A stretch of 64,000 bases of DNA from Eubacteriales bacterium (GCA_030533385.1 JAUNJG010000009.1:1-64000); one strand, 5' to 3'. Positions 1 through 8,571 are shown, counted from the stretch's first letter. A program made the numbers and translations. Notes: generated by a model not told the origin, from the sequence alone.

Positions 1-34
1 CTTCGAGTAACTGTTTCATTGAAATTACACTCAT
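1..34 (-). CDS. rpsB: 30S ribosomal protein S2, N-terminal fragment cut by the window edge
   Basis: Reading the minus strand from 34 gives ATG followed by eleven codons that translate MSVISMKQLLE, the typical start of clostridial ribosomal protein S2. An AGGAGA ribosome binding site lies at about 41-46. The rest of the gene is outside the window. The position downstream of codY agrees with the usual topA-codY-rpsB-tsf order in Lachnospiraceae. Identification rests on only 11 residues plus context. Confidence 0.8.
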   Translation of the reverse strand, partial: MSVISMKQLLE

Positions 35-173
35 GTCATATCTCCTTTTTGTTTTACTTCCGTCCCCTTCACATTCCTCAGCCACCCATGGGGGCACAAC
101 GACCGACAGAATCCGAGGACGTGTGTTTTATTTTACCGAAGGTAGTATAGCATGAATACCACCTTTTTGGCAA
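35..173 (-). promoter_or_regulatory. rpsB promoter and about 100-nt structured leader
   Basis: On the minus strand a -35 box TTGCCA (168-173) and -10 box TATACT (144-149) are separated by 18 bp. Transcription would start near 137, leaving a leader of about 100 nt. In it CGTCC (61-65) can pair with GGACG (117-121) and TCCTC (75-79) can pair with GAGGA (115-119); the two helices share bases and exclude each other. A ribosomal protein gene with a folded leader suggests autoregulation by S2, but that is inference. Confidence 0.6.
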
Positions 174-184
174 GCAAAAATTTA

Positions 185-210
185 TTTTCGATGAAGCTTT
201 TCGATGAAGC
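185..210. repeat. Perfect 13-bp tandem duplication
   Basis: The unit TTTTCGATGAAGC occurs twice head to tail (185-197 and 198-210), immediately beyond the stop codon of the DUF262 gene. It looks like a recent slippage duplication; no function is apparent. Confidence 0.7.
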
Positions 211-214
211 TCTT

Positions 215-1996
215 TTATAAAGTCCGGTAATAGGTCTCAATTTTCCGTGCCATGGCTTTTCGCCTCTCCTCCAACACCTTCTCCACCCCGACCGTCTCCG
301 CCTCAAAAATCGTTTCCGGGATGTCGTTGGCGGCCAAAGATGCCCTGACTTCTTCTTCTGACATCAGTCTGAACAAGGCATTTTGATAATCCTTCGGAGA
401 CTTTCGTTTCACCACGGCCCTGACTTCTTTGGAAAGGTAGGTCAGATTCGCCGCCTGCCCGTAAATCTCTCTGGTCTTAAACCCGCATTTTTCCAGATAT
501 GCCCTGGGGAGAATCTGACAGGAATCTCCCTTTGCGGCATAGAGGCTGCCAATCGTCTCCGTCTTGCTGTACAAGGAGAGCGCCCCTGTGGCGGTCTGCG
601 CCGCCAGATACGCCAGCACAGGCGCCGTCCGGGACGTGGTGGAAGCGAATTTCTGAGGAAGCACCGATTCAAAAAACATATCGTTCATCCTAAGCTCCTC
701 CACCTGTTCAAGATAACCTTCCATACCGTTTTCTTTGATTTCGCGGAAGTCTTTGACCACCACGCTGTCCGGCGAACTTTGATAATGCCCCGTCACCATG
801 GACATGACCATCCAGCGGCCCGTGAGAGAAGCCTTTTTCTCCTCTGACAGACCCTCAGCATCCATCAGCAAATACATAGCATAACAGTAATTTAGTACCG
901 ACTGTGAATACAGCAGTCTCTCGCAGTTGTAACCGGCTCTGGCCAGAGCGCCGACAAACCCTTTGTAATTTTTCTCGCTGACAAAAGCTCTCACGCCGTG
1001 TCCCAGCTTCTCAAAGGATTCTTTTGCAAGCTGCGGGGAAATTCCCTTTTTCCCGACCTCCATGGTCTTTCCCGACAAAAGGTTTACCAGATCTCCCACC
1101 TTACTCTTCCCAAACTCCGAAATGAGAACCACTTTTAACACATCAGAATAGGAAGGAACATAGAGAAAATTTTCTTCCTCTGTCAGCCAGCTTAACGCCT
1201 TCCCGTATTTTGACTGCATAAACTCCGGCTCCTTTTGCCGTAAAACGGTCATAAAAGAAGGCTCTTTCATCAGATGACAGAAATAATCAATGGCATTCCG
1301 GATGAAATCTCCGTCATACTGTTCATTTACGGAAATTTTGGACATGGCAAAGTCCTCCTGGTTGAGGGGCTTTCCCTGTAAATTAATGCGGATAAATATT
1401 TCAGAGACAACGTCAATATCCAGGAGAAAGGAAAGTTCTATCACTCCCACCTGATGCTTGGTAATCCCTTTCAGTCGATCGATAGACTTCTCCAGCAAGG
1501 CAATATCTGTATCGGGATTTTTCGCTTTATATTCTTTTTCAAACTGGCGGAAAGAAAAATCCCGGCGAAACAGGACAGAGATGTCTGAAATCCATTCCGG
1601 CTTTTCTTCGTAGGATTGGTCACTGACAGCAAACCGTTCCTCTCCGGGCTGCGCCAACGGATAAAACGCAATTTTTATCCGATGGGAACGGTATTGGGAA
1701 TCCAGCACTTCTTTTCCCATGAGGGCAGCCATCAAAGCTGTCACCCTCTGCTGTCCGTCGATTAAAATCTTTTTTGTGCCTCCCCTTCCAAATCCCCGGA
1801 GCCTTACCTGAGAATTCTGCCATACGATCAAATATCCGATGGGATACCCTTCATAAAGAGAATCTATCAAGGCCCTCACCTCCTGTCCTTTCCAGACAAA
1901 GGGCCTTTGTATCTCAGGAATGGCGATTTGAGAATGTTCCACATATCCAAGAATCGCACTGACTGAGTATTGCGTTATTCTATAATTATCCGCCAT
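215..1996 (-). CDS. DUF262 domain protein with a degenerate HNH-like C-terminus
   Basis: The 593-residue product has the DUF262 (GmrSD N-terminal) signature: IPEIQRPFVW at residues 26-35 and DGQQRVTAL at 80-88, the latter being the nucleotide-binding/hydrolysis motif of this family, plus an FIRINLQGKPL block near 220. DUF262 proteins include type IV restriction enzymes and phage-defence effectors such as SspE. The C-terminus resembles the DUF1524-type HNH region of longer relatives, with an ANLTYL block, but where relatives have HHIFP this one reads CQILP (residues 493-497), so the catalytic histidines are absent. The gene has AAAGGAG six bases before its ATG and starts 33 bp after the codY stop, so it is probably cotranscribed with codY. 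It separates codY from rpsB, which are normally neighbours. The biological role is unknown; defence is only one possibility. Confidence 0.8.
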   Translation of the reverse strand: MADNYRITQYSVSAILGYVEHSQIAIPEIQRPFVWKGQEVRALIDSLYEGYPIGYLIVWQNSQVRLRGFGRGGTKKILIDGQQRVTALMAALMGKEVLDSQYRSHRIKIAFYPLAQPGEERFAVSDQSYEEKPEWISDISVLFRRDFSFRQFEKEYKAKNPDTDIALLEKSIDRLKGITKHQVGVIELSFLLDIDVVSEIFIRINLQGKPLNQEDFAMSKISVNEQYDGDFIRNAIDYFCHLMKEPSFMTVLRQKEPEFMQSKYGKALSWLTEEENFLYVPSYSDVLKVVLISEFGKSKVGDLVNLLSGKTMEVGKKGISPQLAKESFEKLGHGVRAFVSEKNYKGFVGALARAGYNCERLLYSQSVLNYCYAMYLLMDAEGLSEEKKASLTGRWMVMSMVTGHYQSSPDSVVVKDFREIKENGMEGYLEQVEELRMNDMFFESVLPQKFASTTSRTAPVLAYLAAQTATGALSLYSKTETIGSLYAAKGDSCQILPRAYLEKCGFKTREIYGQAANLTYLSKEVRAVVKRKSPKDYQNALFRLMSEEEVRASLAANDIPETIFEAETVGVEKVLEERRKAMARKIETYYRTL

Positions 1997-2029
1997 GTTT
2001 TTCTCCTTTATGCTTCAGTAACTGTCACA

Positions 2030-2800
2030 TTAATGCTTCATTTTTTTTAATTCATCAAAAACCACATCATTTAATACTTTGATATAGGTTCCCTTCATGC
2101 CGGAGGAGCGGGACTCTATGACTCCCGCACTCTCAAACTTTCGGAGCGCATTCACAATGACGGACCTCGTAATCCCGACCCTGTCCGCAATCTTGCTTGC
2201 GACCAGAATTCCTTCCGCACCATCTAACTCATCAAAGATATGTTGAATTGCCTCTAACTCTGAGAAGGAAAGAGTCGAGATGGCAGACTTTACGATGGAT
2301 ACCTTCCTCGTCTCCTCTGCATTTTCTTCATTGACCGAGCGCATCATCTCAAGGCCGACCACCGTCGTTCCATACTCTATCAGAATGATGTCGTCGATCT
2401 CATAATGCTTTTCTTCCCGGTACATAAACACGGTGCCCAGCCTCTCTCCTGCAATATCGATCGGCGTGATGATCGCCTGATAACGGGAGATATCTGAAAA
2501 TTCAAATCCTAATGTTTCCAGATTCACGTTTTCCTTGGTGGACAAAACTCCGAGAAGTCTTTCGTTCAGCATTGGGTCTATGTATCCACCGACCTCATTG
2601 TTGATTAATTCATGAATAGATTCTATATCGGAGCGCTCTTTAATTCCTAACACTTTTCCCTTTTTGCTTATGACAAGTACATTAGATAAAAGGATTTCAC
2701 TGAGAACCTCACAGATGTCATTAAAGACTACCTTGTGTGAATTATTATTATGCAGCAATTTGTTAATTTTTCTCGTTTTATCAAGCAATTGGACACTCAT
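2030..2800 (-). CDS. codY: GTP- and branched-chain-amino-acid-sensing repressor CodY
   Basis: The 256-residue protein starts MSVQLLDKTRKINKLL, the canonical CodY N-terminus, which in known CodY forms the GAF domain that senses isoleucine/valine and, with the linker, GTP. The C-terminal winged helix-turn-helix lies at residues 201-221 (ASKIADRVGITRSV...). The ATG at 2800 was chosen over an in-frame codon at 2827 because GGAGG sits eight bases upstream of it and the extra nine residues are not part of the family. CodY represses amino-acid biosynthesis, transport and stationary-phase genes in rich medium; a good CodY box is present before ilvC at 56071-56085. Upstream lies topA, downstream a DUF262 gene. 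Confidence 0.97.
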   Translation of the reverse strand: MSVQLLDKTRKINKLLHNNNSHKVVFNDICEVLSEILLSNVLVISKKGKVLGIKERSDIESIHELINNEVGGYIDPMLNERLLGVLSTKENVNLETLGFEFSDISRYQAIITPIDIAGERLGTVFMYREEKHYEIDDIILIEYGTTVVGLEMMRSVNEENAEETRKVSIVKSAISTLSFSELEAIQHIFDELDGAEGILVASKIADRVGITRSVIVNALRKFESAGVIESRSSGMKGTYIKVLNDVVFDELKKMKH

Positions 2801-2843
2801 AGAAACCTCCATAGTATTAACTGACAATTCTTTATTAATGCTT

Positions 2844-2872
2844 ATTTTAACATATCCACCAAATAATCACAA
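2844..2872 (-). promoter_or_regulatory. Predicted codY promoter
   Basis: Minus-strand -35 TTGTGA (2867-2872), a 17-bp spacer and -10 TAAAAT (2844-2849), the latter preceded by an extended TGT. The leader to the ATG is only about 40 nt. It gives codY, and probably the DUF262 gene, transcription independent of topA, which ends in its own terminator. Confidence 0.6.
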
Positions 2873-3134
2873 TGATATTATCTAAAAACTGTCAAAATTT
2901 TAATGTTCATTCTGCCATAATATTCCGGGATTTTCACTGCCGTCGCAGGCCACCGCAAAACAGAAAGCAGTTTCCCCCGAAGGCATCTTTGTGAATGTTC
3001 ACTCTTCTTCCTCCTATTTGCAGATGACGGGGAGTTCGTTAAAAAAGAAAGGGCAGGCGGCGTCATTCTTCCGCAAGATGCCACTTGCCGGATACAGAGG
3101 CATCGCACATGCTGTGAAAAAATATCCGCACTAC
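2873..3134. other. Intergenic region between topA and codY, no gene recognised
   Basis: No homologous-looking ORF is present. On the minus strand an AGGAGG precedes a GTG at about 2993 that opens a 22-codon frame, and an overlapping ATG frame of 28 codons ends at about 2901; neither resembles a known protein. This may be decayed coding sequence or spacer. Confidence 0.4.
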
Positions 3135-3169
3135 AAAAAATCGAGAGGGGTCTTCCCCCTCCTCGATTT
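3135..3169 (-). terminator. Rho-independent terminator of topA
   Basis: On the minus strand AAATCGAGGAGGGG pairs with CCCCTCTCGATTT around a short loop and is followed by a T-run (the A-tract 3135-3140 on the plus strand). The hairpin starts at the topA stop codon and isolates topA from codY. Confidence 0.85.
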
Positions 3170-5243
3170 ATTCATTCTCATTTTCTTTGTTCGTGACATA
3201 ACCACAATCCTGGTTGGTACATACCAATTTTCGTCCCTTTTCAACCATCATTCCACCACACTCCTTGCATCGCACGGAAGACGGCTTTTGCCAGCTCATA
3301 AAATCACAGTCGGGATTATCAATGCATCCAAAATATTTTCTTCCTTTTTTTGTCTTTTTTAAAACAACATCTTTGCCGCATTTCGGGCAGGCCACACCAA
3401 TCTTTTCGTAGTACGGTTTCGTATTTTTACAATCCGGAAAACCAGGGCAGGCAAGGAATTTGCCATGAGGCCCATATTTGATGACCATGTTCTGTCCACA
3501 TTCCTCGCAGATCTCGTCGCTGACTTCATCTGCGATGGTGACTTCTGCCAGTTCTTTTTCCGCTGCCTCCACCGCCTCATTCATGTCAGGATAAAAATTC
3601 TCAACAATGGTTTTCCATTTGACTTTTCCTTCTTCCACCCCGTCCAGCAAGGACTCCATATTGGCGGTAAAGTTCACATTTACAATAGAAGGAAATCCTT
3701 TGACCGTCATCTCATTTACCGCTTCCCCCAACTCCGTCATGTATAAGTTCTTATTTTCTTTGACGATGTATCTTCTTCCGAGAAGGGTGGTAATCGTCGG
3801 AGAGTAAGTGCTGGGACGTCCGATTCCCAACTCTTCCAATGTTTTTACGAGACTTGCCTCCGTAAAATGTCCCGGCGGCTGTGTAAAATGCTGTTGCGGC
3901 TTTAGCTCCTTTAAAAGAAGATGAGACTCTTCATTGAGCTTCTTTAAAGCAGGATTCATCGTTGATTTTTCATCGTCACATTGATAGACGGTCATGAACC
4001 CATCAAACTTCATTCTTGCGCCGGAAAGACTGAACCGATAATCTCCGGCTCCGATTTTCACGGAAATCGTCTCATACACCGCCTCCGACATCCGGCTGGC
4101 AATGAACCGGTTCCAGACAAGCTGATAAAGACGGAACAAATCTCTTGACAGTTCCTCCTTCACAGCGGACGGCTCCAATTCCGGATCCGTCGGCCGAATG
4201 GCCTCATGGGCATCCTGTATCTTTCCGGACTTGGATTTTTTAAAAGTTCCTTCCCCGACGAACTGCTCTCCGTATATATTTTTTATATATTCTTTACAAT
4301 TAGCATCCGCTTGTTCGGAAATTCTGGTGGAATCGGTACGCAGATAGGTAATCAAACCAATGGTCCCTCTTCCCTTGATGGGAACACCCTCATATAGCTC
4401 CTGGGCAAGACGCATGGTTTTTTGCGTGGACATATTAAGCTTCCTTGAAGCTTCTTGCTGTAAAGTGCTGGTCGTGAAGGGCAGCGGTGGTTTTTTTCTT
4501 CTCTCTCCCCGCTTGACACCAAGAACTTCATACGCAGCTCCTTCCAGCTCTTTTAGAATGTTGTCTACTTCCTCTTTTCCGTGCAGTTCAATTTTACCAT
4601 TTTTATCTCCGGTAAAATGTGCCTCCAACGGTTTTTTATTTCCATCTAGCTCTAATTCTGCCGATATGCTCCAATACTCATCGGGAATAAAATCATTGAT
4701 CTCTTTTTCCCTGTCATAAATAATACGAAGCGCTACCGACTGGACTCTGCCTGCGCTAAGCCCTCGCTTTATTTTTGACCACAAAATCGGACTGATTTTG
4801 TATCCCACAATTCTGTCAAGCACTCTTCTTGCCTGCTGTGCGTCCACCAGATTCATGTCAATGTCCCTGGAATTTTTGAGGGAATTTTTGATAGCATCTT
4901 TCGTAATTTCATTAAAGGTAATCCGACTGCATTTTTTGTCCTGAAGTTTCAGTGCATTGTATAAATGCCAGGATATCGCCTCTCCCTCTCTGTCCGGGTC
5001 CGTCGCAAGATACACTCTGTCTGCCTTTTTTACTTCTTTTCTAAGCTGCGCCAGAATCTCTCCCTTTCCCCGAATCGTTATATATTTCGGCTCATAATCA
5101 TTCTCAAAATCAATACCCATCGTGCTTTTGGGCAGGTCTCGCACATGACCATTTGAAGCAATTACCTTGTAGCTTTTTCCCAAAAACTTCTGTATTGTTT
5201 TTGCTTTTGCAGGTGATTCCACAATCACTAACTTGGTTGACAT
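3168..5243 (-). CDS. topA: DNA topoisomerase I
   Basis: Type IA topoisomerase of 691 residues that relaxes negative supercoils. The N-terminal Toprim domain begins MSTKLVIVESPAKAKTI and contains DPDREGEA at residues 82-89 (metal-binding acidic residues). The catalytic tyrosine is Y300 in TYLRTDSTR. Three C-terminal four-cysteine zinc ribbons follow (CEECG...CPGFPDC, CPKCG...CIDNPDC, CKECG...CTNQDC), the usual clostridial/Bacillus architecture. The ATG at 5243 was chosen because the family starts there; an in-frame TTG at 5261 would add six unrelated residues. It follows dprA, a conserved arrangement. Confidence 0.97.
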   Translation of the reverse strand: MSTKLVIVESPAKAKTIQKFLGKSYKVIASNGHVRDLPKSTMGIDFENDYEPKYITIRGKGEILAQLRKEVKKADRVYLATDPDREGEAISWHLYNALKLQDKKCSRITFNEITKDAIKNSLKNSRDIDMNLVDAQQARRVLDRIVGYKISPILWSKIKRGLSAGRVQSVALRIIYDREKEINDFIPDEYWSISAELELDGNKKPLEAHFTGDKNGKIELHGKEEVDNILKELEGAAYEVLGVKRGERRKKPPLPFTTSTLQQEASRKLNMSTQKTMRLAQELYEGVPIKGRGTIGLITYLRTDSTRISEQADANCKEYIKNIYGEQFVGEGTFKKSKSGKIQDAHEAIRPTDPELEPSAVKEELSRDLFRLYQLVWNRFIASRMSEAVYETISVKIGAGDYRFSLSGARMKFDGFMTVYQCDDEKSTMNPALKKLNEESHLLLKELKPQQHFTQPPGHFTEASLVKTLEELGIGRPSTYSPTITTLLGRRYIVKENKNLYMTELGEAVNEMTVKGFPSIVNVNFTANMESLLDGVEEGKVKWKTIVENFYPDMNEAVEAAEKELAEVTIADEVSDEICEECGQNMVIKYGPHGKFLACPGFPDCKNTKPYYEKIGVACPKCGKDVVLKKTKKGRKYFGCIDNPDCDFMSWQKPSSVRCKECGGMMVEKGRKLVCTNQDCGYVTNKENENE

Positions 5244-5291
5244 TTCCAAATACACTCCCAACTTATCTATCGCTTTTGGCTTATAACTTCA

Positions 5292-5376
5292 TGTCTGGGG
5301 AGGAAGGGAGGCAACGGCCTCGTCTGCTTCCCCAGACAATTCTGACAAAAAACAAACTTCTTCGATTTTTGTCAGA
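5292..5376 (-). other. Two successive inverted repeats between dprA and topA
   Basis: TCTGACAAAAA (5341-5351) pairs with TTTTTGTCAGA (5366-5376), an 11-bp perfect stem, and TGTCTGGGGA (5292-5301) pairs with TCCCCAGACA (5329-5338), a 10-bp perfect stem with an internal GAGGC/GCCTC helix. Neither has a clear T-tail on the minus strand. They lie in the 5' untranslated region of topA or the 3' end of a dprA transcript and may act as attenuator, processing or stability elements. Confidence 0.5.
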
Positions 5377-5464
5377 TTTATAGTGACATAATCTAAAATC
5401 ACTTATCCAATAAAACAATTATTAATGATACACCATTTTATGAACCTTCGCAAGAACAAAATTA

Positions 5465-6616
5465 TTACAATTCATATACTTCACGCCTGATATAATTATT
5501 TTGAGACAATTGGCACACCATCCCCCGCAATTCCATTTCCAGTAAAATATATTGCAACTTCAGCATAGCATACCCGCTTTTTTCTAAAATACCATCGAAG
5601 CTGGTGGGATCTTTTTCATCGAGCAGTTCATAAATCTTTTTTTGTTCTTCCGTCTCAAAGTGATGTTCATGAAATAAGTCAGTGTGTCTCTCCCCTCTGC
5701 AAAAACTTCTGTCTGTCCTCTCCTTTTTCCACTCATGCTGACTCAGCAGCGGCTCTAAGATATCTTCGGGCTTTTGCACAAGATAGGCTCCTTGAGCAAT
5801 CAGCCGATTACACCCCTCACTCATCCGGTCTGTAATTCTTCCCGGCAAGACATAGACATCTCTCCCCTGTTCCAGCGCCTGGTCTGCCGTGATCAACGAT
5901 CCGCTTCGGCTCCCCGCCTCCAAAACAAAAATACCATCTGCCAGTCCGCTGATAATCCGGTTTCGCACCGGGAAAAGCCCCGGGCGGTTGGGAATCCCCC
6001 GGTTGTATTCTGATAAGACGCCTCCCCTTTGGTACATCTCCATGTAAAGATTAAAGTTTTCCCTGGGGTATATCGTGTCAATGCCGCCCCCCAGTACTCC
6101 CAGAGTATAGCCGCCTTTTGAGAGTACTCCTCTGTGGCTGGCGGCGTCTATTCCGGCAGCCAGCCCGCTGACTACCTGGATGCCATTTTCCGCAAAAATT
6201 CCTGCAAAATTGTTCGCCATAGACATCCCATACTCCGTCGCCCTCCTGGACCCGACCATGGCAAGCATCGGCTTCTCCCTTTGGGGAAGGCTTCCCTTGA
6301 CATAAAGTCCCAGTGGCGGATCATAAATCCGGCGCAGTTTTTCGGGATAGGAAGGAGATTCCCAATGAAGGAACCGTATCCCTCCTTCCAGCATCCTCTC
6401 AAAAGAATCTTTCACATCGGACAGCTCTTTGCTGCTTTTTAAAGCCGCAAGCTGCCTTTTACTCAACAAATCCGCATATTCTTTTTCTTCTGCCAAAAAC
6501 AAGGCTTCCGGCCGGAAAAACCGTTCCAGCAGTCTTTTTCTCGTCACATTCCCTATTTCGGGGATATTTACAAACCAATACCAAAAAAACTCTTTTTTTC
6601 TTTCCTCATTTTTCAT
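5465..6616 (-). CDS. dprA: DNA-processing protein DprA (Smf)
   Basis: DprA loads RecA onto incoming single-stranded DNA during natural transformation. The 383-residue protein has an N-terminal helical/SAM-like region, a central Rossmann-like DNA-binding fold beginning at MLAMVGSRRAT with VSGLAAGIDAASH and GLFPVRNRIISGL motifs, and a short C-terminal winged-helix-like tail. Length and motifs are normal for the family. It lies between comM and topA, the standard neighbourhood. The Shine-Dalgarno is weak (GGTGGAG about 15 bases upstream), but no better start is available. Confidence 0.95.
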   Translation of the reverse strand: MKNEERKKEFFWYWFVNIPEIGNVTRKRLLERFFRPEALFLAEEKEYADLLSKRQLAALKSSKELSDVKDSFERMLEGGIRFLHWESPSYPEKLRRIYDPPLGLYVKGSLPQREKPMLAMVGSRRATEYGMSMANNFAGIFAENGIQVVSGLAAGIDAASHRGVLSKGGYTLGVLGGGIDTIYPRENFNLYMEMYQRGGVLSEYNRGIPNRPGLFPVRNRIISGLADGIFVLEAGSRSGSLITADQALEQGRDVYVLPGRITDRMSEGCNRLIAQGAYLVQKPEDILEPLLSQHEWKKERTDRSFCRGERHTDLFHEHHFETEEQKKIYELLDEKDPTSFDGILEKSGYAMLKLQYILLEMELRGMVCQLSQNNYIRREVYEL

Positions 6617-6772
6617 TTATTCTGACAAGCGCTCCACCTGAGGAAGGCCATCTGCCTTTCCCTCCCATGAATGAAGAAGAGACTTCCAGTCTTCATTAAA
6701 ACGAAAGATACTGCAACATTCTCTCCTACAAACCAGAGGAAACCTCTCTCCTTCCAGGCGCCTCGAAGACCG

Positions 6773-8332
6773 CTACCGAGGCACTTGTGACATAGGGACC
6801 ATCCGCCGATACAAAAGCGCCTCCTTCAGATGTCTTAGATGCACCTTCTCCTCCCCCTCTAAATCTGCTATTGTTCTGCTCGTCTTTAACATACGGTGAT
6901 AAGAGCGCCCGGTAAGACGAAATCTGTCGAAGGCCTCCTCCATAAAGTGCCGGGATTCTTCATCCAGAGTGCAAAACTTCTGTACCTCCCTCTGCCCCAT
7001 CCTTCCGTTAAAACGAACTGGGCTGTCACAAAACCTCCGTTCCTGTATCTCCCAGACTCTCTGAATCCTCTTTTTTACCTCCGCCGAGGTCTCCCCTTCT
7101 TTTTCTCCGGTCAGCGCATGATAGGATAACTTATCACACCGCACAAACAAGTCCAGGCGATCCAGAATCGGACCGCTCACTTTCCCCTGATATCCGGCAA
7201 TCTGCTTCCAGGTACAACTACAATGCCGACGGTCAGGATAATATCCACAGGGACAGGGGTTGGCAGCAGCTATAAAAATAAAATCTGCCGGAAAAACCAT
7301 CGTCCTCCCATTTCGGATTTGCGTGATTTTATGTTCCTCCAAAGGAACCCGGAACATTTCCACCACTTCTTTTTTAAACTCGGGAAACTCATCCAAAAAT
7401 AAGACGCCATGATGAGCGAGGGAAGCCTCCCCCGGCTTCGGCGTCCGCCCGCCTCCAAAAAGTCCCACGGGCGTCACTGAGGTGGACGGCGCCCGGTAAG
7501 GCCTTTTTTTGACATAGGGAACTCCGCTTTGAAGCAATCCCTTCACGCTATATATCATCGTCGTCTCGATCATCTCCTCCCGGCTCATGTCCGGCATCAG
7601 TCCCGGAACACAGGAAGCCAGCATGGACTTTCCCGAACCGGGAGGCCCGTCCAGAAACAGATTGTGGAAACCTGCCACCGCTATCTCGATGGCCCTCTTT
7701 GCCATGTGCTGCCCCCTCACCTCCGACAAATCAGGAATCCTGTCCGAGGGAAGCCCTATCTCCCTCTCTTCTTCGGAGATGATACTGTCCACATCGTCTT
7801 CCTCCTCACAAACGGCGCCACTGTTCCCACTCAGATAAGAAAAAACATCTTTCAGACAGTGAAATCCCCACACCTCCATCTCCGGCAAAATGGAAGCCTC
7901 CCTTTTGTTTTTTGCGGGGAGAACACACCGCCTGTAACCTGCCTCTGACGCCGCCTTCAAAATGGGTAAAACCCCCGCCAGAGGAGACAGCGTTCCGTCC
8001 AAAGCCAACTCTCCCAGAAACAAAATGCCTCTTGACGCCTCAGGAGGAAGCATACCCATGGCGGTAAACAGTCCGATGGCAATGGCCAAATCACAGCAGG
8101 TTCCATTTTTCCTCATCTCGGCGGGAGACAGATTCACGGAGATTCTCCGGGGCGGGAGGTGAAACCCCGTGTTTTTTAAGGCGGTTCGCACCCTCTCCCT
8201 CGCCTCTTTTGTCTCCGGGGATAGATGGCCTATCATCGAAAACACCGGCAATCCGTCACTGATGTCCGTCTGAACTGTAATCAACTCTCCCTGAATCCCA
8301 TGCACCATCCCACTTACAACCTCTGCTACCAT
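6773..8332 (-). CDS. comM: YifB/ComM family Mg-chelatase-like AAA+ ATPase
   Basis: The 519-residue protein has the N-terminal domain typical of ComM/YifB (SDGLPVFSMIG, VNLSPAEMRK), a Walker A motif GPPGSGKS, a Walker B region VLFLDEFPEF and a C-terminal Mg-chelatase subunit domain. In Gram-negatives ComM is a helicase that promotes branch migration of integrated transforming DNA. The ATG at 8332 was chosen because AAGGAGG lies six bases upstream; an in-frame ATG at 8353 would overlap the ribosome binding site. A strong promoter precedes it, and dprA and topA follow. Confidence 0.93.
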   Translation of the reverse strand: MVAEVVSGMVHGIQGELITVQTDISDGLPVFSMIGHLSPETKEARERVRTALKNTGFHLPPRRISVNLSPAEMRKNGTCCDLAIAIGLFTAMGMLPPEASRGILFLGELALDGTLSPLAGVLPILKAASEAGYRRCVLPAKNKREASILPEMEVWGFHCLKDVFSYLSGNSGAVCEEEDDVDSIISEEEREIGLPSDRIPDLSEVRGQHMAKRAIEIAVAGFHNLFLDGPPGSGKSMLASCVPGLMPDMSREEMIETTMIYSVKGLLQSGVPYVKKRPYRAPSTSVTPVGLFGGGRTPKPGEASLAHHGVLFLDEFPEFKKEVVEMFRVPLEEHKITQIRNGRTMVFPADFIFIAAANPCPCGYYPDRRHCSCTWKQIAGYQGKVSGPILDRLDLFVRCDKLSYHALTGEKEGETSAEVKKRIQRVWEIQERRFCDSPVRFNGRMGQREVQKFCTLDEESRHFMEEAFDRFRLTGRSYHRMLKTSRTIADLEGEEKVHLRHLKEALLYRRMVPMSQVPR

Positions 8333-8353
8333 CTCCACCCTCCTTTTTTCCAT

Positions 8354-8382
8354 ATATTACCATATTCAAACGTTTTTATCAA
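8354..8382 (-). promoter_or_regulatory. Predicted comM promoter
   Basis: Minus-strand -35 TTGATA (8377-8382), 17-bp spacer, -10 TAATAT (8354-8359), directly followed by the AAGGAGG of comM, giving a very short leader. The motif ATATGGAAAAA occurs twice in the surrounding AT-rich sequence, once upstream and once downstream of the -35, which could be a regulator site. Confidence 0.65.
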
Positions 8383-8456
8383 CATATTTTTCCATATTAT
8401 ATGATATTTTCCAATGTGGTAATTCATCTCATGCAGGTATGGAGCTTCTCTCCTAC

Positions 8457-8557
8457 AAAAAACCGCAGAATATATACCGATGAGACACATTCCCACCCAT
8501 CTGGCCTTTGGTCAGACAGGCGGAAAAGAACTTCCGGCAATATTCTGCGGTCTTTTT
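8457..8557. other. Hairpin-closed 100-nt element between nrdR and comM (bidirectional terminator or small RNA)
   Basis: A perfect 12-bp inverted repeat ACCGCAGAATAT (8462-8473) / ATATTCTGCGGT (8540-8551) encloses about 66 nt and is flanked by an A-run on the left and a T-run on the right, so transcripts of either strand would end in stem plus U-tract. Inside are TCTGGCC/GGTCAGA (8500-8506/8510-8516) and CGGAA/TTCCG (8521-8525/8532-8536). The first inner helix contains a pair that is G-U on the plus strand but C-A on the minus strand, which favours a plus-strand RNA. I do not recognise the class. Confidence 0.5.
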
Positions 8558-8571
8558 ATTATGTTCTATTT

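Noticed and set aside
2881..2910. AATTTTGACAGTTTT upstream of codY as an autoregulatory CodY box
   Set aside because: Only about 10 of 15 consensus positions match, no better than expected in AT-rich DNA.
2873..3134. Short minus-strand frames with an AGGAGG in the topA-codY gap
   Set aside because: The frames are 22-28 codons, overlap in two frames and resemble nothing known; a chance Shine-Dalgarno is as likely.
8478..8530. Hammerhead ribozyme core (CGATGAG ... GAAAA) in the nrdR-comM element
   Set aside because: The conserved CUGAUGA is broken and the stems needed between the core segments do not form.
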